A stretch of DNA of 64,000 bases from Sphingobium amiense. GTDB lineage: Bacteria; Pseudomonadota; Alphaproteobacteria; Sphingomonadales; Sphingomonadaceae. Position 1 is the first letter of the stretch. Each line of letters opens with the position of its first letter. The notes under the pieces are model-generated. The model was not told the DNA's origin. It searched no databases and saw only the letters and a program-made list of their open reading frames with translations. Position numbers and translations under genes: made by a program. The stretch covers positions 3,100,001 to 3,164,000 of the forward strand of contig NZ_AP018664.1 in the NCBI RefSeq assembly GCF_003967075.1. The letters run 5' to 3'. Shown here piece after piece: positions 45,993 to 54,968 of this stretch.

Positions 45993-47533
45993 GACTGTTC
46001 TCCCGGCCAGGGCTGCGCGATCTTCATGAGCATCGGCAGATCGACCTTGGCGTAGATGGCAGTGGTCTCGGGCGAGCTGTGACGCAGGATGGTCCCGACG
46101 GACTCCAGGCCTGCGCCTGCGCGCAGCAGGTTGGTGGCAAGCGAATGCCGGAATATGTGTGACCCGGTCGGCACTCCTTCGATCCCACCGCGGTCGCGCG
46201 TACGAGCGACGATGCCCGCGATCTCAGCGGACGAGCGGAATGGCCGAAACGGTGCTTGTGCACGCAGGAACAGATGCTTTTCGGCGGTCTTCGGGCGGGC
46301 TGCCGCAAGATATGCCAGGATCGCGTCGCCAACATCCTGCGGCAATGGCAGGCGGTCCGGTCGACGCGTCTTGCCCTTGACCGTCAGGTGGCCAGATCGC
46401 CAGTCGATGTCGTCGAGACGCATGTCCTGAATATCAGCAGCCCGCAGGCCGAGCCTGGCGAGCAGGAGAATGATGGCCTTGTCCCGGACTTCCACCGGAC
46501 GATCTGTCGGACAGGCCGCAATGATCCTCTCGATCGTTGCCGGGTCGACATGGCGCGGCAGCGTCGAAAGGCGGTAGCGCTGCACTGATGGAACTGCATG
46601 CAATAAAGCCGGCCGGCACTCGCCGCGCACGACCAGAAACCGGATGTAGCTCCTCATTATCGTGACGAGCAGCGATGCCGACCCCGGCGTCTCCTTGCTT
46701 CGTCGTTGGAATGCGCTCCTGAGTCCGGCGGCATCCCATTGCGCAGGCTCGCCCAGCATTGGCATGAGCCGTCTGATATCAGTCCGGTAGCGCCGGATCG
46801 TCTCGTCCGTGGCGCCGCGGTGTTGCTTGAGCCATGCCAAGTAAGCCGACATGTGCGGGTCATCGTCCGCCACCGGTTCAACCAATGGGATGGCGCCCCG
46901 GCCTCGCAGGAACTCGACGAAGTGCCGTGCGCATCGCCGCCGCCGCTTGGTGCCCGTTGCGACCAGCTTGCCCCGCTTGCGCCAGACCGGGCATCGGCAA
47001 TCATGCGCTGCATAGTGGTCGATGATCGCGTCATCGATCTCGATCCATTGGCGCCGCGCCATGCGAAGCCAGGCCACGAAATGCTCGGCCTCGGACCGAT
47101 AGGCCTGTGCCGGTCCCTCGGCAAGTTGCAGGCGATCGATCGCATCGGAATAGTCGGCGAGGTGCCGTGGCAGATCGTCGATCCCGTCGTCGACTTCGAC
47201 GTAGCCTTGATCTTCCAGGAACCGGACGAAGCGCCTGACCCTTGCTGCTTGGTCAGCCTTGTAGTGCGCTTGCTGCGCCGAATACCGGTGGCACCGGCAC
47301 CCATGCTTCTCGAACCGCCGGACAGCCCGATCGTCAATCGTGCGGATCGCGATCTTATGCAGGCCCAGCCAATGCAGGAAATGGCGGACCGCCGCGCCAT
47401 ACAGAACCGCACAGCCTGACTTCTCGTCGAGCGACAGAGAGGAGAGGAATGCGGTGAGAAGGGCGCCGTGACTGGGCGGGTCTTCGACCCGGAGCGGGGC
47501 CGCTCGAAACGGCAATGATGATCTTGATCGCAT
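45986..47533 (-). CDS. Tyrosine recombinase, first (large) gene of RIT element 2 trio
   Basis: This 515-aa recombinase has a long N-terminal region containing two cysteine-rich patches (EKHGCRCHRYS near residue 75 and DCRCPVWRKRG near 178) that may bind zinc. The catalytic domain follows, with Arg in LARLGLRAADIQDM, HIFRHSLATNLL and LRHSSPETTAIYAKVD (histidine and tyrosine). It is the promoter-proximal gene of the trio, reading away from the right inverted repeat. Its ATG ends at 47533, 38 bp inside the repeat. Confidence 0.93.
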   Translation of the reverse strand: MRSRSSLPFRAAPLRVEDPPSHGALLTAFLSSLSLDEKSGCAVLYGAAVRHFLHWLGLHKIAIRTIDDRAVRRFEKHGCRCHRYSAQQAHYKADQAARVRRFVRFLEDQGYVEVDDGIDDLPRHLADYSDAIDRLQLAEGPAQAYRSEAEHFVAWLRMARRQWIEIDDAIIDHYAAHDCRCPVWRKRGKLVATGTKRRRRCARHFVEFLRGRGAIPLVEPVADDDPHMSAYLAWLKQHRGATDETIRRYRTDIRRLMPMLGEPAQWDAAGLRSAFQRRSKETPGSASLLVTIMRSYIRFLVVRGECRPALLHAVPSVQRYRLSTLPRHVDPATIERIIAACPTDRPVEVRDKAIILLLARLGLRAADIQDMRLDDIDWRSGHLTVKGKTRRPDRLPLPQDVGDAILAYLAAARPKTAEKHLFLRAQAPFRPFRSSAEIAGIVARTRDRGGIEGVPTGSHIFRHSLATNLLRAGAGLESVGTILRHSSPETTAIYAKVDLPMLMKIAQPWPGEQSC

Positions 47534-47570
47534 GTTGGTTCCTTCGACTTGTTGAGGTCGAGGGAACCGT

Positions 47571-47655
47571 AATTATCTGGAGTGAAATCATGGAAAACCG
47601 AAGGAAACCTGCGCCTCCCGCCACCACGCTCGACATAAACTGCGACTGCAAAGAA
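47571..47655. repeat. Right 85-bp terminal inverted repeat of RIT element 2
   Basis: This is the complement of 42546-42630 without a mismatch. Read on the plus strand, GGAG at 47580-47583 and an ATG at 47591 open a 24-codon frame (MENRRKPAPP...) that ends at a TAA in the first bases of the palindrome. Confidence 0.95.
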
Positions 47656-47661
47656 GCGATC

Positions 47662-47681
47662 TAATGTTGAGCTCAACATTA
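47662..47681. repeat. 20-bp perfect palindrome at the right end of RIT element 2
   Basis: TAATGTTGAGCTCAACATTA is a perfect palindrome, preceded directly by AAGCGATC and followed directly by helicase sequence. The other RIT element has a different palindrome with the same plan at the same place. Confidence 0.9.
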
Positions 47682-47999
47682 CACGTATTCCCGCGGGGAC
47701 AGATCAATCTCCAGCGCTTCGCGTTCCTCGTCCGAGAGGTCAGCAAGCCGGCGGTTGAGCATGGCTTCGGCGGTCGAGACCAATTGGACGACTACAGCGC
47801 TTCCGTGGGCAAGCGCGTTGTCGATGGCTGGCAACAGGCTCGGCAGCTTCATCGACAGAAGCAGCTGCGCGAAGAAGCGCTGCTTGGTTCCCTCGAAGAT
47901 CGACAGCGCTGCGGACTTGGCCCCGGAGTTGAGCGTGCCCCCGGTCTCGCTGTCGACGATCCGCGTGGCTTCCAGCGCGTCGCGCAGGTTGGCGTGGAT
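47682..47999 (-). pseudogene. Strawberry-notch-type helicase, middle segment (2 of 3)
   Basis: The minus-strand frame reads IHANLRDALEATRIVDSETG, then GGTLNSGAKSAALSIFEGTK, QRFFAQLLLSMKLPSLLPAI, LVSTAEAMLNRRLADLSDEE and ALEIDLSPREYV, which is helicase sequence between the two RIT insertions. Joining it after ...YAEAWAI (ending at 51832) and before ...IDYLAKSFPV (42539) gives one unbroken frame. As 106 codons without its own start it cannot be functional alone. Confidence 0.9.
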
Positions 48000-48041
48000 G
48001 ATCGCTTATCGCGAGGTCGCGATAATGCGCAGGAGCGCGGC
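48000..48041. repeat. Left terminal inverted repeat of RIT element 1
   Basis: The 42 bp match the complement of 51770-51811 except at one position (GGTCGCG against GGTAGCG). Confidence 0.9.
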
Positions 48042-48089
48042 GCGGCCCCGCAAAGCGGCGGCACACTTCGCCACGTCCTTCGCATTATT

Positions 48090-49094
48090 TCACAGGGTGT
48101 CGAGCCATTCCATCAGGCTGGCATCGCGTTTCCACGATGGTGGGACGTTGCTCGCCGCCGGCGCGCCTACCTGTTCAAGCGCCTTTCGTTTGGTCTCCAG
48201 ATTGGCCTGTGCGTAGTGGTTGGTCGTATCGAGGCTGACGTGTCCAAGCCAACTGCGGATGACGGTGATGTCGACCCCGGCAGCGACAAGGTGAACGGCG
48301 GTGGCATGCCGGAAGCTGTGCGGCGTCACATGTTTGGACCGAAGCGTCGGCATGGATTTGGCGGCTTCCTCAACATAGGCGGCCAACTTGAACCGCACCC
48401 CGGAGGCGCCCAGGGGCTCACCGTATCGATTCACGAAGATTCGCTCTTCTGCCCCACGTGGTTGGCGTTCCAACAACTTCCGGAGCAACGTCACTGTTTC
48501 TGGCCAGAGCGGACAGATGCGTTCCTTGCGCCCCTTGCCGTAAAGACGCACGAAGTTCGGTGCGTCGAACCGGATCGCGTCGGTACAGAGGTCGAGAGCT
48601 TCCTGGATGCGCGCGCCGCTGTTGTAGAGGAACGAGAGCAACACATGGTCGCGCATCCCCTCGATTGTCGATCGGTCGGGCTGAGCAAGGATCGCCTCGA
48701 CCTCCCCCGTCTCGAGATAGCAGGGTGCAGCGGTGGGCTCCCGCTTCAGCGGGACGGTCAGGACCTCGGCGCATTGCGCAATGTATTCGGGATCCTTGTC
48801 CGCCACGTAGCTGAAGAAGCTGCGGATCGCTGCGAGCCGGCAGTTTCGCGTGCCGATTGTGCTTTTGCGCCCATGCTCGGTATGATGGAGGAACGCGCGC
48901 ACCTCGCCGGCCGAGACATCGGCCAGCGTGATCCGCGCAACCCCGCCGCCTTTTCGCTCCGCGATAAACCGAAGCAACAATCGCCAGGTGTCGCGGTAAG
49001 ACCGGATCGTATGAACCGAAGCACTGCGTTGCTCGGCCAACCATTCCTGGAAGAACGCCCGCAACAACGCGGGGAACGGATTGCTCTTCGTCAT
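48090..49094 (-). CDS. Tyrosine recombinase, third gene of RIT element 1 trio
   Basis: This 334-aa recombinase has a core-binding part with QRSASVHTIRSYRDTWRLLL and catalytic residues in YNSGARIQEALDL, YGKGRKERICPLW, HSFRHATAVHLV and WLGHVSLDTTNHYAQAN. The catalytic Arg motif is GAR rather than GLR. The start at MTKSNPFPALL (49094) overlaps the upstream stop by 4 bp. It is similar in layout to the third gene of element 2. Confidence 0.93.
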   Translation of the reverse strand: MTKSNPFPALLRAFFQEWLAEQRSASVHTIRSYRDTWRLLLRFIAERKGGGVARITLADVSAGEVRAFLHHTEHGRKSTIGTRNCRLAAIRSFFSYVADKDPEYIAQCAEVLTVPLKREPTAAPCYLETGEVEAILAQPDRSTIEGMRDHVLLSFLYNSGARIQEALDLCTDAIRFDAPNFVRLYGKGRKERICPLWPETVTLLRKLLERQPRGAEERIFVNRYGEPLGASGVRFKLAAYVEEAAKSMPTLRSKHVTPHSFRHATAVHLVAAGVDITVIRSWLGHVSLDTTNHYAQANLETKRKALEQVGAPAASNVPPSWKRDASLMEWLDTL

Positions 49095-50446
49095 GGCCGC
49101 GCCTCCATTGTGAGGCATCGGACGCCAACGGTACGGAACCGCTCGCTTGCCTCATGCAGCAGGTCCTGCGTGACAGTGATGTAGACCAGCGTGGAGTTGA
49201 TGTCCCGGTGCCCCATATAGGTGGAGAGAAAGCGCAGTTTGTCCTGCGGATTGACGCCGGATCGATACCATTGAAGGATTCGGTTCACGACCATCGAGTG
49301 GCGCAGGTCATGAACGCGTGGTCCCGCCCGCCCCGTCGGGGGCTTGAACCCGGCGCGGCGCATGACGTTGGTAATCATCGTTGAGACCGTCACGGGGGTA
49401 TAGCGATCATTGAAGTGCTCGTGCCAGAAGAGCCCGGACCGCGGATCCTGCGGGGCGCCGGCGCGCCGCCTTGCATCGATATAGGCCCGTAATTCGGCCA
49501 TGACGCTGCCGGTTAGCGGCAAGATCCTGGTCTTGTAGAACTTCGTTTCCCGGATCGTGATCGTGTCCGATTGAAGGTCCACGTCACCCAGATCAAGCCC
49601 GGCGAGTTCACTACGGCGCAGTCCGGCACAATAGGCCAGAACCACCATCGTGTAGAGGACCATAGGCCGCAGCGGAGCATCCGGCGACGGATACGAGCGG
49701 GCAACATCGAGCAACCGCCGGACGTCGGCCGGACTGAAGATATGCGGCCGTCGATGCTCGCGCGCCACTTCCCGCTCTGGCCGGGCGTTGAAGCGTTTTG
49801 GCGGGATTCTGGGATCAAGGCGATACCGCGCCTTGGTCAGGATGCGCCCCAGCTTCTGACATTCAGCCGCGTGATTGCGGGTCGGCTTGGCAGTTGCCCA
49901 GCGCGCCAGCATTGTCTCAAGCGATGCCCCGGCAAGTTCGGGGTTCGCCTGGAGGAACCGATCGAACCGCAATAGCCAGTGAGCCTGGGTCTCATACTGA
50001 TAGCCCCGGCTGCGCATCAACGCGACATGCTCGCGCATGAAGTCCCCCAGCACGCTGCCGTAGGGCGCGGGCCGTCGCAATGCGGCCAGGGCTTCGTCGG
50101 GATTGGGGGAAGCGAGAGCCCGCCAGATCGGCTTGTTTTGTTTGGCGTTGTACTGACGACGAAGCACAGCAACGGGATTCTCGGCGATCAGCCCGATTTC
50201 GACGAGGTGTTCGAGGAAGCGATCGACAATGCAGACCTGGTTGAGCAGCGTCGGCATTCGCCAACGTTTTTCCATTTCCTTCAGCCAGACGTCGAGCATC
50301 TGCCGGTCAACCGCGGGATGACGTCGGGCTACATCCTCGAAGCTGCGAAGGAACCAGCGATAAGTCGGTCTGCTTCCCGGCCGGAACTGCGATTTTTCCA
50401 GGAAGGCGTCAACAACGGTGCAATCGGGATCGTGCCAGGCGCTCAT
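49091..50446 (-). CDS. Tyrosine recombinase, second gene of RIT element 1 trio
   Basis: This 451-aa recombinase has an N-terminal binding region of about 230 residues (VVDAFLEKSQFRPGSRPTYR). The catalytic residues are in AYCAGLRRSELAGLDL, ETKFYKTRILPLT, VHDLRHSMVVNR and YMGHRDINSTLVYITVT. It is coupled to both neighbours by 4-bp overlaps. Confidence 0.93.
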   Translation of the reverse strand: MSAWHDPDCTVVDAFLEKSQFRPGSRPTYRWFLRSFEDVARRHPAVDRQMLDVWLKEMEKRWRMPTLLNQVCIVDRFLEHLVEIGLIAENPVAVLRRQYNAKQNKPIWRALASPNPDEALAALRRPAPYGSVLGDFMREHVALMRSRGYQYETQAHWLLRFDRFLQANPELAGASLETMLARWATAKPTRNHAAECQKLGRILTKARYRLDPRIPPKRFNARPEREVAREHRRPHIFSPADVRRLLDVARSYPSPDAPLRPMVLYTMVVLAYCAGLRRSELAGLDLGDVDLQSDTITIRETKFYKTRILPLTGSVMAELRAYIDARRRAGAPQDPRSGLFWHEHFNDRYTPVTVSTMITNVMRRAGFKPPTGRAGPRVHDLRHSMVVNRILQWYRSGVNPQDKLRFLSTYMGHRDINSTLVYITVTQDLLHEASERFRTVGVRCLTMEARP

Positions 50447-51675
50447 GACAGCATCTCCGAGCCGGGTACCTCGAGCGCCACGGCTCGGAGATCATCTGTC
50501 GCCAGCTTGAGATAGGCATTGGTGGATTCGATTGATCGATGCCCGAGCACGTCGCCGATGATCTTTTGCGGGACCGACGCCCGCAGTAGTTCGACCGCTC
50601 GCGCGTGGCGGAAGACATGCGCTCCTCGCTTTCCCGGCGGCTCGACGCCTGCGGCTGCTAACCGCCCGCGGATCATGCCGTACAGGTTTGTCATTGCGAT
50701 GTAGGGCGCGCAGGATCGGATGAAGATTTCCCGCCCCTCGACCTGGGGGCGCCCATGACGCAGATAGTCGAGCAGCGCCTCACCAACCGGCGCCAATAGC
50801 GGCATGTAGGAGTACGCATTGGTCTTGGTGTGACGGATACGCAGGGATTCTCCGCGCCAGTTCACGTCTTCAAGCCGAAGGCGGCATATCTCACCTTCGC
50901 GCAACCCATATGTGGCAAGCAGTTGAAGTACCGCAAAATCGCGCATTCCTCGCGGCGATCCGTCCTTCTTCGTCGTCGCCAACACCGCGGCGATTTGGCT
51001 CTTGTCCAACGTCGAGGGCACATCTTCATAGGCGTAAAGCATGGGGCCGATGATGTGCGGCGTGAGATCAGTCGGGATGCGTCCCGTCCGATGCAGATAG
51101 CGCACCACCGACCGGAGCCGCTCAGCGACATCGGCCAATGATTTGCGCCTTAATCCAGGCGCGCGCATGTCCATGTAGAGATCGACTTCCACGATGCTCA
51201 ACGTGTCGAGGCTGGCAGCACCGCTCCGTTCGAACTGCCATCGCAGGAAGTTCCGTGCCTCCCACATAAGCGCCGCGATGGTAGCGCTTGCCAGACCGCG
51301 CTCGTCGCGCAGCCATGCCTCGTATTCGCAGCAGATCGCCTGCCGGTACACAGTTTCCGGTTCGATTATCTCCGGCTCGGGCGGCCATTTGCCTTGAGCA
51401 AGCCGGAGGAGCTTGTTGATTGACGTGCGGGGCAACATGTGCCACCGCGGACAGGGAACTCGGCCATACTGGGCCTGAAAATCCTGGATTGCATAGCAAA
51501 AATACTGGTCGACCTGCTGAGGCGTCACAGTCTCGACCTGCATGTCGCACTCGGCCAGATAATCGAGAAATGCGCGCGCGTAGAGTCGATGGTTCGCCAC
51601 AACCACCGGGTTATAATTCTGCGCCGTGAGCAAATTCGAGAGTTCGGCGATCAATTCGTCGTGCGTCTGCAACAT
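50443..51675 (-). CDS. Tyrosine recombinase, first gene of RIT element 1 trio
   Basis: This 410-aa recombinase starts MLQTHDELIAELSNLLTAQN behind GAGGAAAC. It has catalytic residues in LATYGLREGEICRLRL, HTKTNAYSYMPLL, HVFRHARAVELL and VLGHRSIESTNAYLKLA. It is the promoter-proximal gene; about 95 bp separate its start from the right repeat. It lacks the cysteine-rich N-terminal extension of the element 2 counterpart. Confidence 0.93.
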   Translation of the reverse strand: MLQTHDELIAELSNLLTAQNYNPVVVANHRLYARAFLDYLAECDMQVETVTPQQVDQYFCYAIQDFQAQYGRVPCPRWHMLPRTSINKLLRLAQGKWPPEPEIIEPETVYRQAICCEYEAWLRDERGLASATIAALMWEARNFLRWQFERSGAASLDTLSIVEVDLYMDMRAPGLRRKSLADVAERLRSVVRYLHRTGRIPTDLTPHIIGPMLYAYEDVPSTLDKSQIAAVLATTKKDGSPRGMRDFAVLQLLATYGLREGEICRLRLEDVNWRGESLRIRHTKTNAYSYMPLLAPVGEALLDYLRHGRPQVEGREIFIRSCAPYIAMTNLYGMIRGRLAAAGVEPPGKRGAHVFRHARAVELLRASVPQKIIGDVLGHRSIESTNAYLKLATDDLRAVALEVPGSEMLS

Positions 51676-51769
51676 GATTGTTTCCTCAGCTGGTCCAGAG
51701 ACCACCGAGGTTCGCAATCAAAATAATGTGCAGCAAGATCGCACGACAGTGCAGGAATTCAGCGACTAT

Positions 51770-51811
51770 GCCGCGCTCCTGCGCATTATCGCTACCTCGC
51801 GATAAGCGATC
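51770..51811. repeat. Right terminal inverted repeat of RIT element 1
   Basis: This is the complement of the left repeat with one mismatch. Its outer end is GATAAGCGATC, directly followed by the palindrome. Confidence 0.9.
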
Positions 51812-51831
51812 TTATGCGCAGCTGCGCATAA
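51812..51831. repeat. 20-bp perfect palindrome at the right end of RIT element 1
   Basis: TTATGCGCAGCTGCGCATAA is a perfect palindrome between the element's right repeat and helicase codons (AWAI). It shares the outline TWATG...AGCT...CATWA with the palindrome of element 2. Confidence 0.9.
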
Positions 51832-53985
51832 AATGGCCCAGGCTTCGGCATAGGCATCGTAGATCGCAATCTGATCCTTGGTCAGGCAATGCTCGAGGAT
51901 CTCATACTCGACACCGGCGAACGAAAGGGCCCGGGCGGTGTAGAGGCCGAGCGACTTGAGATCCCGCGCGACCAGTTCCATTGCTGCAATTCCGCCATCG
52001 CGAATGTCGGCAACGAAAGCCTCGCGATTGGCGAAGGCGGTCTCCGGCCCCCAGAGCCCGAGGCGCGTCGCATAGGCGAGGTTGTTGACGTCGGACGCTC
52101 CGGTGGCTGAGGCGTAGAGCACCCTTGCTCGGGGCAGGAGGTTCTGCAGGCGCACCCCGGCGATGCCCTGCTCGGATCCTTTGACCTTGCCCCGCGATCC
52201 TTCGCCGCCCGCGGCATTGGCCATGGCGTGCGCTTCGTCGAACACGATCACGCCATCGAAATCTTCACCGGCCCAGGCGAGGATCTGGTCGAGGCGGGTT
52301 GCATCGTTTCGGCCCGAACGCAGCGTTGGATAGGTCACGAAGAGGATTCCGTCGCGCATCGCGATGGGGGAGCCGAGTTTCCAGGACGCCAGCGGCTGGA
52401 TATCGATCGGGAGGCCGCCAAGCGCAGCCCAGTCGCGGCGGGCATCTTCGAGGAGCGCCTCGTTCTTCGATATCCAGATATGGCGGCGTTCCCCGCGCAC
52501 CCATCGATCAAGAATGACGCTCGCGACCTGACGGCCTTTACCAGCACCGGTGCCGTCCCCGAGGAAATAGCCCTGCCGATAGACCCGGCCGTCAGCCGAT
52601 GCCTGGAGCGAGCAGCCTTTGTCTTCGGGCTCATATCGGCCGGGAAGATCGCGAGCATGAGCACTAGCAGCATAGATCAGGGTCTCGGCCTGGGCAGCAG
52701 AGAGCAGCCCCTTGGCAACCAGCCCATCGGGAATCTGAGGCACGCCACCTGGGATCGGTGCTGCGATTGAGCCCATGGCGACGGATTCGACCAAGGGCGT
52801 TGGGTGCTCGGCCGCACCGTCGATCACGATCCTGCTCGGGCGATAGGGAAGATAGTGGCCAACCTGCGGCGCGATCGGCGCGGGTGCGTCGAGCGTTCGG
52901 TAGGTTAGCGGGCCGATAGCCATTGGCGTTGCAGGGATAAGCTTTGCTGGTGCGCTCGGCGGGCAGCGCGACGAGACGACCAGACGGAACGGCGTTCGCA
53001 CAGGAAGGCCCGATTGCGCGGGAGCATCCTCAATGCCAGCACGACCGGGCAAGGCATCGACGAGGTCGACAAGCTGCACGAAATCGTTCGTGCGGGCAGC
53101 GACAGGTTCGACCGAGTTCTGGACTTTGTCGAGGATCAGCAACCGTGTGGTGATTCCCGTGCCTTGCTTGATGAACGCCCGCTCGGTCGCGGCATTGAGC
53201 CGCAACGATGCCGGCCCCTTGAGACCCGCCAGAAACTTGGAGCAATCGAACCATTCGGGCATGATCGCAACGAGACGGCCGCCGTTTGCCAGCCTGCTCC
53301 ATGCCGAGCGCAAGTGCCGCGCCCCCGTGCGGGTGTCGTGGCCTCGCTCGATCCCGTGCGAATAGGGCGGGTTCATCAGCACCACGCTTGGCGCGATGGC
53401 TGGATCGAGCAATTCGTCGATCAGTTCGGCATCATGGCCTGTCACTCGGGCACACGGAAACAAGGCACTGAGGCAGTCCCGGCGCAGCGGAGAGATCTCG
53501 TTGAGCACGAGGCGCGTGCCAGCCTTGGCCGCCCCGACAGCGAGCATCCCGGTTCCGGCAGAGGGTTCCAACACGAGCTCGCGTGGAATTAGCGCGCAAG
53601 CCCGGGCGGCAAGCCACGCAAGGCGCGGCGGCGTCGCGAACTGCTGCCATTCGATTTGTTCTTCACTGCGGTTGGTCTGGGCAGGAGCCATGTTTTCCAG
53701 CGCCGCAAACATTCGGTCTGCGCTGGCCCCCGTGGCGGTCAAGCTGATCTGTGTGTCGGCCAACAGGCATGCGGTTTGAGCCAATTCCAGCGCAACATGC
53801 GCATCGCGCACCGACCAGCGCCCCTCGGCGTCAGTGCCGCCGAAATGATCGGTCAAAAGTGCCTGTAACTGCCGACGTGTGATTGGCTCGCCGGATGCCA
53901 GGGCCGCGGCGATGGCGCGACCGGCCAGCAAAACCAGCGGTTCAGATGGCGGGGGAAGCAAAAGGACGGGAGCAGAACTGAGCAT
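51832..53985 (-). pseudogene. Strawberry-notch-type methyltransferase/helicase, N-terminal segment (1 of 3)
   Basis: The gene starts at 53985 behind AGGAGG. The N-terminal methyltransferase-like domain has LVLEPSAGTGMLAVGAAKAG (SAM loop, about residue 140) and VVLMNPPYSHGIERG (NPPY catalytic motif). A superfamily 2 helicase domain follows, with Walker A in YFLGDGTGAGKGRQVASVIL, DEAH in GVIVFDEAHAMANAAG and motif III-like LYASATGASDVNN. Such genes are typical of plasmids and integrative elements and are proposed to act in DNA maintenance or antirestriction. This segment ends at AWAI; a few foreign codons then reach a stop at 51766. Total length if repaired is about 1,400 residues. Confidence 0.9.
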
Positions 53986-54059
53986 TTGGAACCTCCTGAC
54001 GAAGCCCAGGCCGTTTGCCGGGCTTCATCAGGCCAAAGGCCTTCTCTCCTCTTTCCCGC

Positions 54060-54968
54060 TCAAAGCTTGGATTGCAGCCAAGCCTGCAATGCGTCGTTCC
54101 AGTCTGTTCCGTGAGCGCGCGGGCGACGCGTGATAATCTTGCGGCCTTCACTGATGTAGGCACTACGGGCGCGTTCCTCGGCGAGATCGCCACCTGCATC
54201 ATTGTCGACGAACAAGTGCAACTCGCGCACGCTCTCGGGGATAGACACAAGTCCGAAACGCTCATTGCCCAATGAAGCCCAGCAAGGGATCTGGGTCAGC
54301 GCCTTGGCCGCAAGCGCGCTCTCGATACCCTCGGCAAGGCCAAGCCGCCCATCGACGGGATCGAAGAGGCGAACGGCACCCGCTGCCAAACTCCCAAGTG
54401 CGCGCTTGGGATTGTCGAAAGGTACCACTGCAGGCCTTTCCAGATTGAGAAACGTGCGGTGAATTCCGACCAGCCCATGGTCCATCGTCACTGCCGCGAT
54501 CAAAGCAGGCAGATACTGCGTGCTCCCCTTCGGTCCGAGCGGAGTGCGAGGGTGAAATCTGAGGGCGCGGGAGACCGCACGAATGCCGCGGGCCTGAAGG
54601 TAGGCCTTGGCGGCAGTATCGTCGATTGGCCTTGCTTCGCGCCAGATGCGCTGTGCGAACGCATGGTAGGCGGGTTTGCCGACACTGGCGCCTGCATCAG
54701 TGTCGTCCTTCCCCGAAAACATGCTTGCCTGCGAAACACCTTGTGCGGCGAGCGCAGTAAGGACCTGATCCTGGCTGCAGCCCGCGAAACAATGAAAGAG
54801 GATGGCGTGCCGACCCAGAGTTACGCCGAGCGAGGGCGTTCGGTCATCATGGGCGGGACATCGCGCCATGCCCTTGGAGCCGGACCAATGCCCTCCCAGC
54901 TCCTTGCAAAGCTGCACTGCCACTGAAGCAAGCGATGAGTTGGCAGGACTGGAGAACGCAGGGGACAT
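54060..54968 (-). CDS. Toprim-domain protein with CHC2-like zinc finger
   Basis: This 302-aa primase-like protein has an N-terminal zinc-finger pattern: MARCPAHDDRTPSLGV, then ILFHCFAGCSQDQVL (Cys, His, Cys, Cys). The middle is a DUF7146-like region, followed by a Toprim fold with GLAEGIESALAAKALTQIP and LHLFVDNDAGGDLAEERARS (DxD-type acidic pair). The start at 54968 (MSPAFSSPANSS) has GGAG seven bases upstream. Together with the strawberry-notch gene 75 bp downstream it forms a module I recognise from alphaproteobacterial plasmids and integrative elements. It might prime DNA synthesis during transfer. Confidence 0.88.
   Translation of the reverse strand: MSPAFSSPANSSLASVAVQLCKELGGHWSGSKGMARCPAHDDRTPSLGVTLGRHAILFHCFAGCSQDQVLTALAAQGVSQASMFSGKDDTDAGASVGKPAYHAFAQRIWREARPIDDTAAKAYLQARGIRAVSRALRFHPRTPLGPKGSTQYLPALIAAVTMDHGLVGIHRTFLNLERPAVVPFDNPKRALGSLAAGAVRLFDPVDGRLGLAEGIESALAAKALTQIPCWASLGNERFGLVSIPESVRELHLFVDNDAGGDLAEERARSAYISEGRKIITRRPRAHGTDWNDALQAWLQSKL

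Larger units (their letters stand above)
42540..47681. mobile_element. RIT-type element 2: three tyrosine recombinases plus a cargo gene
   Basis: This is a 5.1-kb insertion in the strawberry-notch gene. It is bounded by an 85-bp perfect inverted repeat (42546-42630 and 47571-47655). Outside the right repeat come GCGATC and the palindrome at 47662-47681. The host sequence CACRTATTC is present at both borders (42540-42548 with A, 47682-47690 with G), and removing one copy plus the insert restores the helicase frame. It contains three overlapping recombinase genes on the minus strand (a recombinase-in-trio arrangement) and one plus-strand gene for a secreted protein. RIT is an assignment from the trio and inverted repeats, not from a database match. 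Confidence 0.9.
48000..51831. mobile_element. RIT-type element 1: three tyrosine recombinases
   Basis: This is a 3.8-kb insertion bounded by a 42-bp inverted repeat with one mismatch (48000-48041 and 51770-51811), starting GATCGCTTATCGCGAGG. The right repeat is followed by the palindrome at 51812-51831. Removing exactly 48000-51831 joins AWAI to IHAN in frame. It carries three recombinase genes that overlap by 4 bp each and nothing else, so it is a minimal trio element. The recombinases are clearly different in sequence from those of element 2, so the two did not arise by duplication. Confidence 0.9.

Noticed and set aside
42540..51831. A phage or integron as explanation for six adjacent integrase genes
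   Set aside because: There are no phage structural genes, no attC-like arrays and no IntI-specific region. The two sets each have their own inverted repeats, which fits trio elements better.
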